Positions 18,705 through 27,942 of a stretch of DNA of 64,000 nt are shown one piece after another. The translations under genes were made by a program, and so were the position numbers. Below the pieces are notes generated by a model that ran no database searches, was not told the DNA's origin, and was given only the letters and a program-made list of their open reading frames with translations. The stretch spans positions 1,638,501-1,702,500 of the forward strand of contig NZ_CP018870.1 of NCBI RefSeq assembly GCF_001941845.1, written 5' to 3'. Within the stretch, counting starts at the first letter, position 1. Every line of letters begins with the position of its first letter. The DNA is from Streptomyces sp. TN58 (GTDB taxonomy: Bacteria > Actinomycetota > Actinomycetes > Streptomycetales > Streptomycetaceae).

Positions 18705-19517
18705 GTGCCGCGCATGCTCGACGTCAGTGATGAGGTACGTGCCGAGATCGGCGACGAAGAAGCCGACAGGCTGCTCGTCGGCGACGACGCGCCGCGCAGT
18801 TACGACTGCACCTCCTGCCGCACCCCGGGCGACCCCGAGAACGACCGCACCAGCACGGTGCTGTTCGTCGGCGAGGAGACCGCCGTTCTCGCCTTCGCCC
18901 ACGCCGCCTGCATCCCCTCGCAGGTCGTCTCCGTCTCCGAGGAGCAGCTCCAGGGCGCGGTCCGCAGCATCACCGGCGACAGCCCGGCCTCCGTGCAGGA
19001 CGCGGGCGGGGCCGCGCCGCAGAACGTGCCCGGCGGGCAGGCCGTCCTCGGCATCACCAGCGGCCTCGTGCTGATCGGCGGCGAACTGCACCCCGCGCTG
19101 GTCGTCGAGCCGACCGCGCCCATCGCCCGCCCGGGCAGCGAAGGCCCCGGCGACGACTTCCTGCCGCTCCTGATCGAGCAGGGCTTCATCCCGGTGACCG
19201 ACACGGCCGAGCTCCCCACGCTCCTCGGCGGCTGGTCGGTCCTGCTGGCGGCCGGGCAGCTGCACGCGGTGCTCCAGCCCGGTGCCGAAGGCGGCGGCCA
19301 GGTCGCATGGTGGCAGGCGCACCAGGCGCTGTCGGTCACCGACGGCTGGCGGGCCGCCGTCCAGAAGACCCAGCGGGTGCTCGTCTACGCCGCGCCGGTC
19401 GGCTCCATCGGCCAGCAGCCCCGCGAGGACCTGCTGCGCGACGCGCTGGACAAGGCCGCCGCCGCGGGCAAGCTCGTGGCCGCCGCGATGCCCCTGGCGG
19501 GGACGCCCGGCGCCTGA
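18705..19517 (+). CDS. conserved hypothetical protein of streptomycetes
   Basis: A 270-residue protein. GTG 18705 follows GAGGAG with a good spacer. Near the N-terminus there is a Cys pair (YDCTSCRTPGDPEND), with a third Cys in FAHAACIPSQ, which could bind a metal. The rest alternates short strands and helices (AVLGITSGLVLIGGELHPALVVEPTAPI; a late LVYAAPVGSIG). No signal peptide or membrane helix is seen. I do not recognise a family with known function. It sits between the rpf-like gene and a small Tyr/Ser-rich protein near der. A hairpin terminator follows at 19537-19570. Confidence 0.8.
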   Translation: MPRMLDVSDEVRAEIGDEEADRLLVGDDAPRSYDCTSCRTPGDPENDRTSTVLFVGEETAVLAFAHAACIPSQVVSVSEEQLQGAVRSITGDSPASVQDAGGAAPQNVPGGQAVLGITSGLVLIGGELHPALVVEPTAPIARPGSEGPGDDFLPLLIEQGFIPVTDTAELPTLLGGWSVLLAAGQLHAVLQPGAEGGGQVAWWQAHQALSVTDGWRAAVQKTQRVLVYAAPVGSIGQQPREDLLRDALDKAAAAGKLVAAAMPLAGTPGA

Positions 19518-19536
19518 TCCCAGCCGGCCCCGAACG

Positions 19537-19570
19537 GCCGCCCGGCCTCCCGCGAAGGGGGCCGGGCGGC
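19537..19570 (+). terminator. hairpin terminator
   Basis: An 11-bp GC-only stem (19537-19547 with 19560-19570) extended by three more pairs including one G-T, 20 bp after the stop of the upstream gene. Confidence 0.7.
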
Positions 19571-19671
19571 GTGCGCCGGGGGTGTGCGGTCCGTCCCGCA
19601 CACCCCCGGCGATCTGTGTTTCCGCCCCCGCCACCCCGCATCCGCACGGCGCCGGTTTCGTTGGCTGATAC

Positions 19672-20154
19672 GTGCATCCATACGACTCCTCCCGCGCCCC
19701 GTCCTATTCGAGCGCCGTCCCCGCCATGCGTCCCGTGCGGGACCGGGACAGCGCTCCGGCCGTCTCGCACACCCCGATCTACGACACGCTGTACTCGGAG
19801 TACCTGCGGGCCTTCCGGGCCCTGCCGGGCGACCGTACGGGCGAGGAGGACCTCGGCTTCACGGCCTTCTCGTACGGCGGCGGCTACACGGTCGGCTCGT
19901 ACGGCAGCGGCGGCTGGAGCGGTTCCGGGTGGCAGCGGGTCGACAGCTGGCAGCCCTCGTACAGCGCGCAGACCGGTTCGCAGACCTCGTCCGGGGCCTC
20001 CTCGCAGGGGCAGTCCCCGTCGCAGGCGCAGCCGCAGTCCCAGCCCGCCTACTCGTACGCGGGGAGCCCCGGATACGCCGACGGGCGGCAGCACCAGACC
20101 GGGATGACGCCCATCCCGGCGGCCCTGCCGCCCGCTCCGCGCCGGGGCTACTGA
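19672..20154 (+). CDS. small Tyr/Ser/Gln-rich hypothetical protein
   Basis: A 160-residue protein from GTG 19672, or 142 residues from ATG 19726; neither start has a clear ribosome binding site. It contains an ordered-looking helix (HTPIYDTLYSEYLRAFRALPGD, about residues 33-54) followed by Gly/Ser/Tyr and Gln/Ser low complexity. No membrane segment is seen. The helix and codon bias support a real gene. Convergent with der, 16 bp apart. Function unknown. Confidence 0.65.
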   Translation: MHPYDSSRAPSYSSAVPAMRPVRDRDSAPAVSHTPIYDTLYSEYLRAFRALPGDRTGEEDLGFTAFSYGGGYTVGSYGSGGWSGSGWQRVDSWQPSYSAQTGSQTSSGASSQGQSPSQAQPQSQPAYSYAGSPGYADGRQHQTGMTPIPAALPPAPRRGY

Positions 20155-20170
20155 CCCCGGACCGCCCTTG

Positions 20171-21634
20171 CTACTTCTTCTTCTTGTACTGGGCGCCGCG
20201 CTTCTCGCGCACCCGCACCGAGATGTGGATCGGGGTGCCCTCGAATCCGAACTCCTCGCGCAGGCGGCGCTCGATGAAGCGCCGGTAGCCGTGCTCCAGG
20301 AAGCCGGACGCGAACAGGACGAAGCGCGGCGGCTTGCTCCCCGCCTGGGTACCGAACAGGATGCGGGGCTGCTTGCCGCCGCGGATCGGGTGCGGGTGGG
20401 CGGCGACGACCTCGCCGAGGAAGGCGTTGAGCCGGCCGGTGGGGACGCGCGTCTCCCAGCCCGCCAGGGCGGTCTCGATCGCCGGGACCAGCTTCTCCAT
20501 GTGACGGCCGGTGAGAGCCGAGACGTTCACCCGGGGCGCCCAGGAGACCTGCTGCATCTCGGTCTCGATCTCGCGCTCAAGGTAGTAGCGGCGCTCCTCG
20601 TCGAGCTCGTCCCACTTGTTGTAGGCGATCACGATCGCGCGGCCGGCCTCGACGGCCATGGTGATGATGCGCTGGTCCTGGACGCTGATGGTCTCGGTGG
20701 TGTCGATCAGGATGACCGCCACCTCCGCCTTCTCCACGGCCGCGGCGGTGCGCAGCGAGGCGTAGTAGTCGGCGCCCTGCTGGAGGTGGACCTTCTTGCG
20801 GATGCCGGCGGTGTCGACGAACTTCCAGGTGACGCCACCGAGCTCGATCAGCTCGTCGACCGGGTCCCGGGTGGTGCCGGCCAGCTCGTTGACGACGACC
20901 CGGTTCTCCTTCGCGACCTTGTTCAGCAGCGAGGACTTGCCGACGTTCGGACGGCCGATCAGCGCGATGCGGCGCGGACCGCCGGGCGCGACGCCGCCGA
21001 AGGTCTGCTCCGGGGCCTCCGGGAGGACGTCGAGGACGGCGTCGAGCATGTCGCCGGTGCCGCGCCCGTGCAGCGAGGAGACGGGGTGCGGCATGCCCAG
21101 GCCCAGCGACCACAGGGCCGCCGCGTCGGACTCGCCGCTCTGGCCGTCGACCTTGTTGGCGCACAGGACGACGGGCTTCTTGGCCTTGCGGAGCAGTTTG
21201 ACGACGGCTTCGTCGCTGTCGGTGGCGCCGACCTTGGCGTCGACGACGAAGACGACCGCGTCGGCGGTCTCGATGGCGTACTCGGCCTGGGCCGCGACGG
21301 CGGCGTCGATGCCGAGGACGTCCTGCTCCCAGCCGCCGGTGTCGACGACCTTGAAGCGGCGGCCGGCCCACTCGGCCTCGTAGGTGACGCGGTCGCGGGT
21401 GACACCGGGCTTGTCCTCGACTACCGCCTCGCGGCGGCCGATGATGCGGTTCACCAGGGTCGACTTGCCGACGTTGGGCCGGCCCACGACGGCGAGGACG
21501 GGCAGCGGGCCGTGGCCCGCCTCCTCGATGGCGCCTTCGACGTCTTCGAGGTCGAAGCCCTCTTCCGCGGCGAGCTCCATGAACTCCGCGTACTCGGCAT
21601 CGCCAAGTGCTCCGTGGTCGTGCTGGTCGTTCAT
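20171..21634 (-). CDS. der: ribosome-assembly GTPase Der (EngA)
   Basis: A 487-residue protein with two tandem GTPase domains and a C-terminal KH-like domain. The first domain has [17 protein letters not shown] and the NKVD region. The second has [18 protein letters not shown] and NKWD. The KH-like part spans about residues 375-470 and the tail is Lys-rich (YKKKK). An acidic N-terminal extension of about 50 residues is usual in actinobacteria. The start is ATG 21632-21634 with AGGAAC upstream; a longer frame to 21703 has no support. Der acts in late 50S subunit maturation. In some actinobacteria der and cmk are adjacent or fused; here plsC lies between them. Confidence 0.95.
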   Translation of the reverse strand: MNDQHDHGALGDAEYAEFMELAAEEGFDLEDVEGAIEEAGHGPLPVLAVVGRPNVGKSTLVNRIIGRREAVVEDKPGVTRDRVTYEAEWAGRRFKVVDTGGWEQDVLGIDAAVAAQAEYAIETADAVVFVVDAKVGATDSDEAVVKLLRKAKKPVVLCANKVDGQSGESDAAALWSLGLGMPHPVSSLHGRGTGDMLDAVLDVLPEAPEQTFGGVAPGGPRRIALIGRPNVGKSSLLNKVAKENRVVVNELAGTTRDPVDELIELGGVTWKFVDTAGIRKKVHLQQGADYYASLRTAAAVEKAEVAVILIDTTETISVQDQRIITMAVEAGRAIVIAYNKWDELDEERRYYLEREIETEMQQVSWAPRVNVSALTGRHMEKLVPAIETALAGWETRVPTGRLNAFLGEVVAAHPHPIRGGKQPRILFGTQAGSKPPRFVLFASGFLEHGYRRFIERRLREEFGFEGTPIHISVRVREKRGAQYKKKK

Positions 21635-21710
21635 GAAGTCCGTTCCTCGTCGTTCGTGGTGATCGGTGGTGCCCGCGCAGCGCGGTTCCACTACTGGGTT
21701 CAAGTCTCGC

Positions 21711-22358
21711 TCAGCGCCCGGTCAGGCGCTTGGCGTCGGCCAGGTGGGCGGTCAGCCGGTCCTGGATGCGTACGGTGGCCTGGTCCAGCGCGGTACGGGT
21801 GCGGCGGCCGCTGCCGTCCCCTGCGTCGAAGGCCGAGCCGAAGACGACGTCGACCCGGCTCTTGAAGGGCGGCAGCCCCGGGATGAGCCTGCCGCGGTCC
21901 TCGGCGCTGCCGAGTACGGCGACGGGCACGATGGGTGCGCCGCTGCGGACCGCGAAGTACGCCAGTCCCGCGCGCAGCGAGGCGAAGTCGCCCTCGCCGC
22001 GGCTGCCCTCCGGGAATATCCCGAGGGCCCCGCCCTGGTCGAGGACGGCGAGGGCGCGGCCGACCGCCGCCCGGTCGGCGCCGGAGCGGTCGACCTTGAC
22101 CTGCCCGATGGTGTCCAGGAACGGGCCGAGCGGGCCCACGTACGCTTCCTTCTTGATCAGGAAGTGCAGGGGGCGGGGCGCCGTGCCCATGACCATGGGG
22201 CCGTCTATGTTGTGCGTGTGGTTCACGGCGAGGATGACGGGGCCCGAGGCGGGGACCTTCCAGGCGCCCAGTACGCGCGGCTTCCACAGCCCGTACATGA
22301 GGCCGATGCCGATGCGCCTGCCGACCGCCGCACCCTTGAGGGAGGGCGTTCGGCTCAC
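21711..22358 (-). CDS. 1-acyl-sn-glycerol-3-phosphate acyltransferase (PlsC family)
   Basis: A 215-residue enzyme. The acyltransferase motifs are [13 protein letters not shown] (HTxxxD variant of HX4D) near residues 45-57 and FPEGSRGEG near 123-131, with PIVPVAV further on. It transfers an acyl chain to lysophosphatidic acid in membrane lipid synthesis at the inner face of the membrane. The GTG start overlaps the cmk stop by 4 bp (GTGA), so it is translated together with cmk. It lies 76 bp upstream of der. Confidence 0.88.
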   Translation of the reverse strand: MSRTPSLKGAAVGRRIGIGLMYGLWKPRVLGAWKVPASGPVILAVNHTHNIDGPMVMGTAPRPLHFLIKKEAYVGPLGPFLDTIGQVKVDRSGADRAAVGRALAVLDQGGALGIFPEGSRGEGDFASLRAGLAYFAVRSGAPIVPVAVLGSAEDRGRLIPGLPPFKSRVDVVFGSAFDAGDGSGRRTRTALDQATVRIQDRLTAHLADAKRLTGR

Positions 22359-23062
22359 TGGCGGACCGCCCGCTTGTCCTCGACGAGCGTCACGACGCAC
22401 TCGATCACCTGGTCGAGCGTGAGGTCGGTGGTGTCCACCTCGACGGCGTCGTCCGCCTTGGCCAGCGGTGAGGTCTTGCGGCCGGAGTCGGCGGCGTCGC
22501 GCTTGATCAGCGCCGCCTTGGTGGCCGCGAGGTCGGCGGCCTCCTTGCCGCGGAGCTCTCCACTGCGCCGGGCGGCCCGTGCCTCGGCGGATGCCGTCAG
22601 GAAGATCTTGAGGTCGGCGTCGGGCAGGACGGTGGTGCCGATGTCCCGGCCCTCTACGACGATCCCGTCCGCGTCCCGGGCCGCCTCGGCGGCGATGGAG
22701 CGCTGCAGCTCGGTGATGAGGGTGCGCACCTCGGGGACCGCGCTGACGGCGCTGACCTTGGAGGTGACCTCCTGGGTCCGGATGGGGCCGGCGGCGTCGA
22801 GGCCGTCCACGGTGATGGTGGGCGCGGCCGGGTCGGTGCCGGACACGATGGAGGGCTTGCCGGCGGCGACCGCCACGGCCTGCGCGTCGTCGGTGTCGAC
22901 CCCGTTGGAGATCATCCACCAGGTGATGGCCCGGTACTGGGCACCGGTGTCCAGGTAGCGCAGCCCGAGCTTGGCGGCCACGGCCTTGGAGGTGCTGGAC
23001 TTGCCCGTGCCGGAGGGACCGTCGATGGCGACGATCACGGCGGACGGAGCGGCGGTTTCCAC
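22355..23062 (-). CDS. cmk: cytidylate kinase
   Basis: A 235-residue enzyme of the usual length. The P-loop is IDGPSGTGKSSTSKAVA near residues 14-30. LGLRYLDTGAQYRAITW, VEGRDIGTTVLPDADLKIFLTAS and the arginine-rich lid ARAARRSGEL follow. It phosphorylates CMP and dCMP with ATP. First gene of the cmk-plsC-der group read leftwards. The upstream 170 bp to tyrA hold a direct repeat of GCTCCGCGGCCTCC and presumably the promoter. Confidence 0.95.
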   Translation of the reverse strand: METAAPSAVIVAIDGPSGTGKSSTSKAVAAKLGLRYLDTGAQYRAITWWMISNGVDTDDAQAVAVAAGKPSIVSGTDPAAPTITVDGLDAAGPIRTQEVTSKVSAVSAVPEVRTLITELQRSIAAEAARDADGIVVEGRDIGTTVLPDADLKIFLTASAEARAARRSGELRGKEAADLAATKAALIKRDAADSGRKTSPLAKADDAVEVDTTDLTLDQVIECVVTLVEDKRAVRQ

Positions 23063-23232
23063 GGTGCGGGCACCTTCCTGGTTGCGCGTACGTGTCCGGG
23101 CGCGGCAAAGCGCCCCTCTCCAAGGTTACCGGGCCCCGGAGCGGTGTACTGCCGATCCCCGGCGCCCCCCGGCCCCGCCCGTGCTCCGCGGCCTCCGTGA
23201 CCGCCACCTCGCAGGCTCCGCGGCCTCCGCGC

Positions 23233-24321
23233 TCAGGAGGTGCGCAGCGCCCAGCCCCGTTCCCGCAGCTCGGCGGTGAGCCCGGGCACGGACCTCGGCT
23301 CCACCATGAGCTGTACCAGGCCTGCCTGCTGGCCGGTGGCGTGCTCGATCCGCACGTCCTCGATGTTGACCCCGGCGCGGCCCGCGTCCGCGAAGATGCG
23401 TGCCAGCTCGCCCGGCTGGTCGCTGATGAGCACGGCCACCGTCTCGTAGACCGCGGGTGCCGCTCCGTGCTTGCCCGGGACCCGCACCCGGCCGGCGTTC
23501 CCGCGGCGCAGTACGTCCTCGATGCCGGCGGCTCCGCCGCGCCGCTTTTCGACGTCGGCGGACTGGAGGCTGCGCAGCGCGTCCACGGTCTCCTCCAGGT
23601 CGGCGGCGATCCCGGCGAGGACGTCGGCGACCGGTCCCGGGTTCGCCGAGAGGATCTCCACCCACATCCGCGGGTCGGAGGCCGCGATCCGGGTCACGTC
23701 GCGGATGCCCTGCCCGCACAGCCGGACGGCCGTCTCGTCGGCCTCTTCCAGGCGGGCGGCGACCATGCTGGAGACGAGCTGCGGGGTGTGCGAGACGAGC
23801 GCCACGGCCCGGTCGTGCGCGTCCGCGTCCATCACCACCGGTACGGCCCGGGACAGGGCGACGAGTTCCAGCGCGAGGTTGAGCACCTCGTGGTCGGTGT
23901 CCCGGCTGGGGGTGAGCACCCAGGGGCGGCCCTCGAAGAGGTCGGCGGTCGCGGCGAGCGGCCCCGACTGCTCCTTGCCCGCCATCGGGTGCGTTCCGAC
24001 GTAGGCGGTGGTGTCGACGCCGAGCGCGGCCAGTTCCCGCCGCGGCCCGCCCTTGACGCTGGCGACGTCGACGTAGGCGCGTGCCGCGCCGCGTCCGATC
24101 AGGTCGGCCAGGGTGGCGGCCACGTGGGCCGGGGGTACGGCGACGACGGCGAGGTCGACCTGGCCCTGCGGGGGCTCGTCGGTGCCGGCTCCGAGGGCGG
24201 CGGCCGTGCGGGCCCGGTCGGGGTCGTGGTCGGCGAGGTGCACGGTGATCCCGCGGGCTGTCAGGGCGAGCGCCGCGGAGGTGCCGATCAGTCCGGTTCC
24301 GATGACGACGGCGGTTCTCAC
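23233..24321 (-). CDS. tyrA: prephenate dehydrogenase with ACT domain
   Basis: A 362-residue NAD(P)-dependent enzyme of tyrosine synthesis. The Rossmann loop is VVIGTGLIGTSAALAL at the N-terminus. THPMAGKEQSGP holds the conserved His and substrate-binding residues, and VLTPSRDTDHE and LVSHTPQLVSS follow. The C-terminal 80 residues are an ACT regulatory domain (ETVAVLISDQPGELARIF, VNIEDVRIEHATG). GTG 24319-24321 is chosen because GGAG lies six bases upstream; an in-frame GTG at 24333 lacks a Shine-Dalgarno. Tyrosine feedback through the ACT domain is likely from the family. Confidence 0.92.
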   Translation of the reverse strand: MRTAVVIGTGLIGTSAALALTARGITVHLADHDPDRARTAAALGAGTDEPPQGQVDLAVVAVPPAHVAATLADLIGRGAARAYVDVASVKGGPRRELAALGVDTTAYVGTHPMAGKEQSGPLAATADLFEGRPWVLTPSRDTDHEVLNLALELVALSRAVPVVMDADAHDRAVALVSHTPQLVSSMVAARLEEADETAVRLCGQGIRDVTRIAASDPRMWVEILSANPGPVADVLAGIAADLEETVDALRSLQSADVEKRRGGAAGIEDVLRRGNAGRVRVPGKHGAAPAVYETVAVLISDQPGELARIFADAGRAGVNIEDVRIEHATGQQAGLVQLMVEPRSVPGLTAELRERGWALRTS

Positions 24322-24472
24322 GGGGCGCTCCACAGGTGCGTGACGACAGGTTCTGACTCAGGGTAGCCAGGCGGTACGCCGCGGGGGCCGGCTGCCCGAC
24401 CTGTGGGACGGCGGCCGGATCTCGGGGGCGGGGTCCGCGCCCCGCCCGGACCGCTGCGGTAGAACGATCGGC

Positions 24473-24814
24473 ATGATCTTCCACATCGTCCCGCTCGCCG
24501 ACTGGACCGCCGCGCCCGACCTGCCGTACGCCCCGCCCTCGCTGGAATCGGAGGGATTCGTGCACTGTTCCGCGGACCGCGAGACGGCGCTCGGCATCGC
24601 CGACACGCACTACCGCGCCGAGCCGGGCACCCTGCTCGCGGTCGAGCTCGACGAGGAGGCGCTGACCGCGGAGGTCCGCCGGGAGGGTGATTCCGCTGTC
24701 GGATTCCCACATGTTTTCGGACCGCTGAACCGGGAGGCCGTCGTCCGCGTGTGGGAGGTCGTACGCACACCTGGCGCACCCGCCTCACTGGCACCGTGGC
24801 GACGGAGCTCGTGA
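24473..24814 (+). CDS. DUF952 family protein
   Basis: A 113-residue single-domain protein. MIFHIVPLADW, LESEGFVHCSADRE, LLAVELDEEAL and FPHVFGPLNREAVVRV match DUF952, a small ADP-ribosyltransferase-like fold of unproven activity. It is divergent from tyrA and followed by a Rieske lipoprotein gene 83 bp on. Function is not established. Confidence 0.85.
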   Translation: MIFHIVPLADWTAAPDLPYAPPSLESEGFVHCSADRETALGIADTHYRAEPGTLLAVELDEEALTAEVRREGDSAVGFPHVFGPLNREAVVRVWEVVRTPGAPASLAPWRRSS

Positions 24815-24897
24815 AACGGGCGCGGCAGGCTTCACCTGAGGCCCGCCGCAGGCCAGGATGCTGCACGCCGAACCAGCCGCACAGCGAGGAGAGACTG

Positions 24898-25380
24898 ATG
24901 AGCGACCCGACGCAGACCGTCCGGCGCAAGGTACTGGTGGCCGGCGCGGCCGCCCTGGCCGGCGGTGCGCTCACCGCCTGCGGCAGCGGCGGCGGCGACG
25001 GCGGGCAGACGTCGTCGGGCGAGCCGAACGCCGTCACGCCGCCGGGCGCCGCTCCTTCGGCGGGCGGCGCGGACGGCGGCACGGATGGCGCGAAGTCGAT
25101 CGCCAAGGCGGCGGACGTGCCCGTGGGCGGCGGCAAGGTCCTCAAGGAGGAGAAGCTGGTCGTCACCCAGCCCACGAAGGGCTCCTTCCGCTGCTTCACG
25201 GCGGTCTGCCCCCACCAGGGCTGTCTGGTGAGCAAGGTGGCGGACGGCACCATCGACTGCGCCTGCCACGGCAGCGAGTTCAAGGTGACGGACGGCGCGG
25301 TCGTCAAGGGACCGGCCACCAAGGGCCTCGCCGAGAAGAAGATCACGGTCGCGGCGGACGGCAACATCACGCTCGCCTAG
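24898..25380 (+). CDS. Rieske [2Fe-2S] lipoprotein, probably Tat-exported
   Basis: A 160-residue protein with GAGGAGA upstream of ATG 24898. The N-terminus has a twin-arginine-like VRRKVLVAG and a lipobox LTAC, so Cys27 should be lipidated and the protein anchored outside the membrane. A Gly/Ala-rich linker precedes the Rieske domain. The cluster ligands are CPHQGC and CACHGSEF, giving the expected Cys-His/Cys-His set. It probably acts as a small extracytoplasmic electron carrier. No oxidase or cytochrome gene is adjacent, so its partner is unknown. Confidence 0.9.
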   Translation: MSDPTQTVRRKVLVAGAAALAGGALTACGSGGGDGGQTSSGEPNAVTPPGAAPSAGGADGGTDGAKSIAKAADVPVGGGKVLKEEKLVVTQPTKGSFRCFTAVCPHQGCLVSKVADGTIDCACHGSEFKVTDGAVVKGPATKGLAEKKITVAADGNITLA

Positions 25381-25404
25381 GCGGCGCCGCTGACGCCACT
25401 GACG

Positions 25405-25438
25405 GCCCTGCCGGCCTGCGAAAACGGCCCGGCAGGGC
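25405..25438. terminator. hairpin terminator after the Rieske gene
   Basis: A perfect 10-bp stem (25405-25414 with 25429-25438) lies 24 bp after the stop codon and 28 bp before the next start. Confidence 0.65.
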
Positions 25439-25465
25439 GGGTGCTCCCTGGCGTAGGCTCCCGGG

Positions 25466-26146
25466 ATGGACGATCTGACGCTGGTACGGGACCACACGGT
25501 CTACCGGTGCGTGATGGGCTCCCGGGCCTTCGGGCTGGCCACGGAGGGCAGCGACACCGACCGGCGCGGCGTCTACCTCGCCCCGACACCGCTGTTCTGG
25601 GGGTTCGACAAGCCCCCCACGCATGTGGAGGGCCCCCGGGACGAGGAGTTCTCCTGGGAGCTGGAGCGCTTCTGCGAACTCGCCCTGCGCGCCAACCCGA
25701 ACATCCTGGAGTGCCTGCACTCACCCCTGGTGGAGCAGGTCGGCCCGGTCGGCGCGGAGCTGCTGTCGCTGCGCGCGGCCTTCCTCTCGCGCCGCGCCCA
25801 CACCAGCTTCAGCCGGTACGCGGCCTCCCAGCACGGCAAGCTCCTCGCGGACGTCCGCGTCCACGGCGCGCCTCGCTGGAAGCACGCCATGCACCTGCTG
25901 CGCCTGCTGCTCTCCTGCCGCGACCTGCTGCGCACCGGTGTTCTGACCATCGACGCGGGCCCGCACCGCGAGCGGCTCCTCTCGGTGCGCCGCGGGGAGC
26001 TCACCTGGGACGAGGTCGACGCCTGGATGGCGGGCCTGGTGGAGGAGACGGACAGGGCGCTGGCCGGGACCCCCCTGCCGGAGGACCCGGACCGGGCCCG
26101 GGTGGAGGACTTCCTCGTCCGCACCCGGCGCGCCTCGGCCGCGTAG
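25466..26146 (+). CDS. predicted nucleotidyltransferase (COG3541/YcgL type)
   Basis: A 226-residue protein with the pol-beta nucleotidyltransferase signature MGSRAFGLATEGSDTDRRG at residues 17-35, where the two metal-binding Asp lie in SDTD. Then come a helical region with NPNILECLHSP and HTSFSRYAASQHGK. The architecture matches a family of predicted nucleotidyltransferases of unknown substrate. It faces a second, related nucleotidyltransferase (26170-26928) that ends an NAD-salvage operon. A terminator separates it from the Rieske gene on its left. Confidence 0.8.
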   Translation: MDDLTLVRDHTVYRCVMGSRAFGLATEGSDTDRRGVYLAPTPLFWGFDKPPTHVEGPRDEEFSWELERFCELALRANPNILECLHSPLVEQVGPVGAELLSLRAAFLSRRAHTSFSRYAASQHGKLLADVRVHGAPRWKHAMHLLRLLLSCRDLLRTGVLTIDAGPHRERLLSVRRGELTWDEVDAWMAGLVEETDRALAGTPLPEDPDRARVEDFLVRTRRASAA

Positions 26147-26169
26147 GCCGTGTCCAGGCCCGTCCCCGC

Positions 26170-26928
26170 TCAGTCGCCCCGGATCCGCCGCCGGACGACG
26201 AAGGCGTCCAGCGCCTCGTACGCGGACCCGTGCTCGGGCAGCGCGGTGCCCGCCTGCGCGGCGTCCAGCACCGCGTGCAGGGCCTCGAAGTCCTCGCGTA
26301 CCACGGCGGCGGGCGGGCCCTCGTAGCCCCCGTGCTCGGCGGCCGCCTTCGCCTCGATCAGGGCGGCGAGGTACGGCGGTGCCTGCGGCACCTCGGTCAG
26401 CAGGGTCGGCAGGTGGGCCTGCACCTCGGCCGACCGCATCAGGTGGATGCCGGTGAGCAGCGCCCGGAAGGCGTAGAGGAGCGGCTTGAGTTCGGCGGCC
26501 TTCTCGAACAGCCGCCACTGCGTGTTGGCGAACCCCCGGTAGTGGTGGGCGTGGTGGGACGTCAGCACGCCCGGTGCCAGGGCGGCCAGCTCCTCGTGCG
26601 CGGGTGTCGTGTGCACGACGAGCGGGGAGAGCAGCTGCTCCAGTACGTAGCCGTTGCGGCCCAGCATCAGGCGGACGAACTTGCGCAGGTCGTGCGTGAC
26701 GAGGTCCATCTCCACGCCGTCCCGGTCCCACATCCGCGACCGGGTCTCCTCGGGGGCGCGCAGGCCCAGGAGGTCCTCCGCCGGCAGCAGGTGTGCGCCT
26801 CGCAGGTCGATGTCGGAGTCCCGCGAGGGGAAGCCGTACAGGTGGGCTCCGGAGACGGTGGCGAAGAGCAGCGGGTCGGGCTGCTCGGCCACGACGGGGG
26901 TCAGGTCGATGCTCAGGGCGTCCAGCAC
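26170..26928 (-). CDS. nucleotidyltransferase, last gene of the NrtR-type NAD operon
   Basis: A 252-residue protein starting at GTG 26926-26928, 3 bp after the ADP-ribosylglycohydrolase stop. The active-site signature is SGAHLYGFPSRDSDIDLRG (residues 26-44), the metal ligands being in SDID, with EMDLVTHDLRKF providing the third acidic residue. NGYVLEQLLSPL and a late helical half resemble the paralogue at 25466-26146. The tight spacing puts it in the pnuC-nadR-nrtR operon, so a role tied to NAD or ADP-ribose chemistry is plausible but only inferred. Confidence 0.78.
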   Translation of the reverse strand: MLDALSIDLTPVVAEQPDPLLFATVSGAHLYGFPSRDSDIDLRGAHLLPAEDLLGLRAPEETRSRMWDRDGVEMDLVTHDLRKFVRLMLGRNGYVLEQLLSPLVVHTTPAHEELAALAPGVLTSHHAHHYRGFANTQWRLFEKAAELKPLLYAFRALLTGIHLMRSAEVQAHLPTLLTEVPQAPPYLAALIEAKAAAEHGGYEGPPAAVVREDFEALHAVLDAAQAGTALPEHGSAYEALDAFVVRRRIRGD

Positions 26929-26931
26929 GGT

Positions 26932-27942
26932 TCACGCGTCCCAGAGGGTGCCGAAGGCCAGGAGCTCGTCCCGGTACTCGATGCGGCCCTCCCAGGCGCG
27001 CGGCCAGGCGTCCGCTCCGAGGTGCGCTCCGGCGAAGGCCCCGGCGAGGCAGGCGATGGAGTCGGAGTCGCCCCTGGTGCAGGCGGCGCGGCGCAGGGCG
27101 GTGAGGGGTTCCCCGGGGAAGAGGAGGAAGCACTGCAGGGCGGTGGCGAGTGCCTCCTCGGCGATCCAGCCGTCGCCGGTGGTCAGGCAGGGGTCGGTCT
27201 CCGGGGACGGGGAGCGCAGGGCGGCCGAGAGCCGGTCCAGCACCTCCAGGCACTCGTCCCAGCCGCGCGCGATGAAGGACTCCGGCGTGGCGTCGGAGGC
27301 GGTCCGCATCCAGAGGTCGCCGAGCCAGCGCTCGTGGTAACGGGTGCGGTTCTCCAGGGCGTAGGAGCGCAGCCGCCCGACGAGGCCGGTGACCTCGGTG
27401 CCGGAGGCCAGCAGGTGCACCGCCCGCGCCGTCAGGTCGGAGGCGGCGAGCGCGGTGGGGTGGCCGTGGGTGAGGGCGGACTGGAGCTGGGCGGCGCCGG
27501 CCCGTTCCTCGTCGGTCCAGCCGGGGACCAGCCCGACGGGGGCGACGCGCATGTTCGCCCCACAGCCCTTGGAGCCGGTCCGGCTGGCGTCGCGCCAGTC
27601 GCGCTGCGGGTCGTTCAGCAGGTTGCAGGCCTGCAGGCAGGTGTTGCCGGGCGCGCGGTTGTTCTCCGGGGAGTGGTACCAGTCGACGAACTCCTCCCGG
27701 ACCGGGCGGGTGAGGTTCGACGGGCCCACCGGGCCGCGGTCGGCCGCGGTCCGTATGCCGCGCGCCAGGGCGAGGGTCATCTGGGTGTCGTCGGTGACGA
27801 TCGCCGGGTCGGGCAGGCGCATCTCGCGCCACGGGCCGGTCTTGGCGAGGATCGAGGGCACGTCGTTGAACTCGGTCGGGAAGCCCAGGGCGTCGCCCAG
27901 GGCCAGGCCGGTCAGCGCGCCGGTCGCGGCTCGCTTCGTCAT
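26932..27942 (-). CDS. ADP-ribosylglycohydrolase family protein
   Basis: A 336-residue protein. GALTGLALGDALGFPTEF at the N-terminus, PAIVTDDTQMTLALA (the TDDTxM metal motif) and ACTRGDSDSIACLAGAFAGA (the GDSDxxA motif) are the three metal-binding signatures of the ARH/DraG family. These enzymes remove ADP-ribose from proteins, nucleic acids or small molecules. The ATG overlaps the NUDIX/NrtR stop (ATGA). ARH genes occur in known NrtR regulons, supporting a link to ADP-ribose recycling. Confidence 0.9.
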   Translation of the reverse strand: MTKRAATGALTGLALGDALGFPTEFNDVPSILAKTGPWREMRLPDPAIVTDDTQMTLALARGIRTAADRGPVGPSNLTRPVREEFVDWYHSPENNRAPGNTCLQACNLLNDPQRDWRDASRTGSKGCGANMRVAPVGLVPGWTDEERAGAAQLQSALTHGHPTALAASDLTARAVHLLASGTEVTGLVGRLRSYALENRTRYHERWLGDLWMRTASDATPESFIARGWDECLEVLDRLSAALRSPSPETDPCLTTGDGWIAEEALATALQCFLLFPGEPLTALRRAACTRGDSDSIACLAGAFAGAHLGADAWPRAWEGRIEYRDELLAFGTLWDA

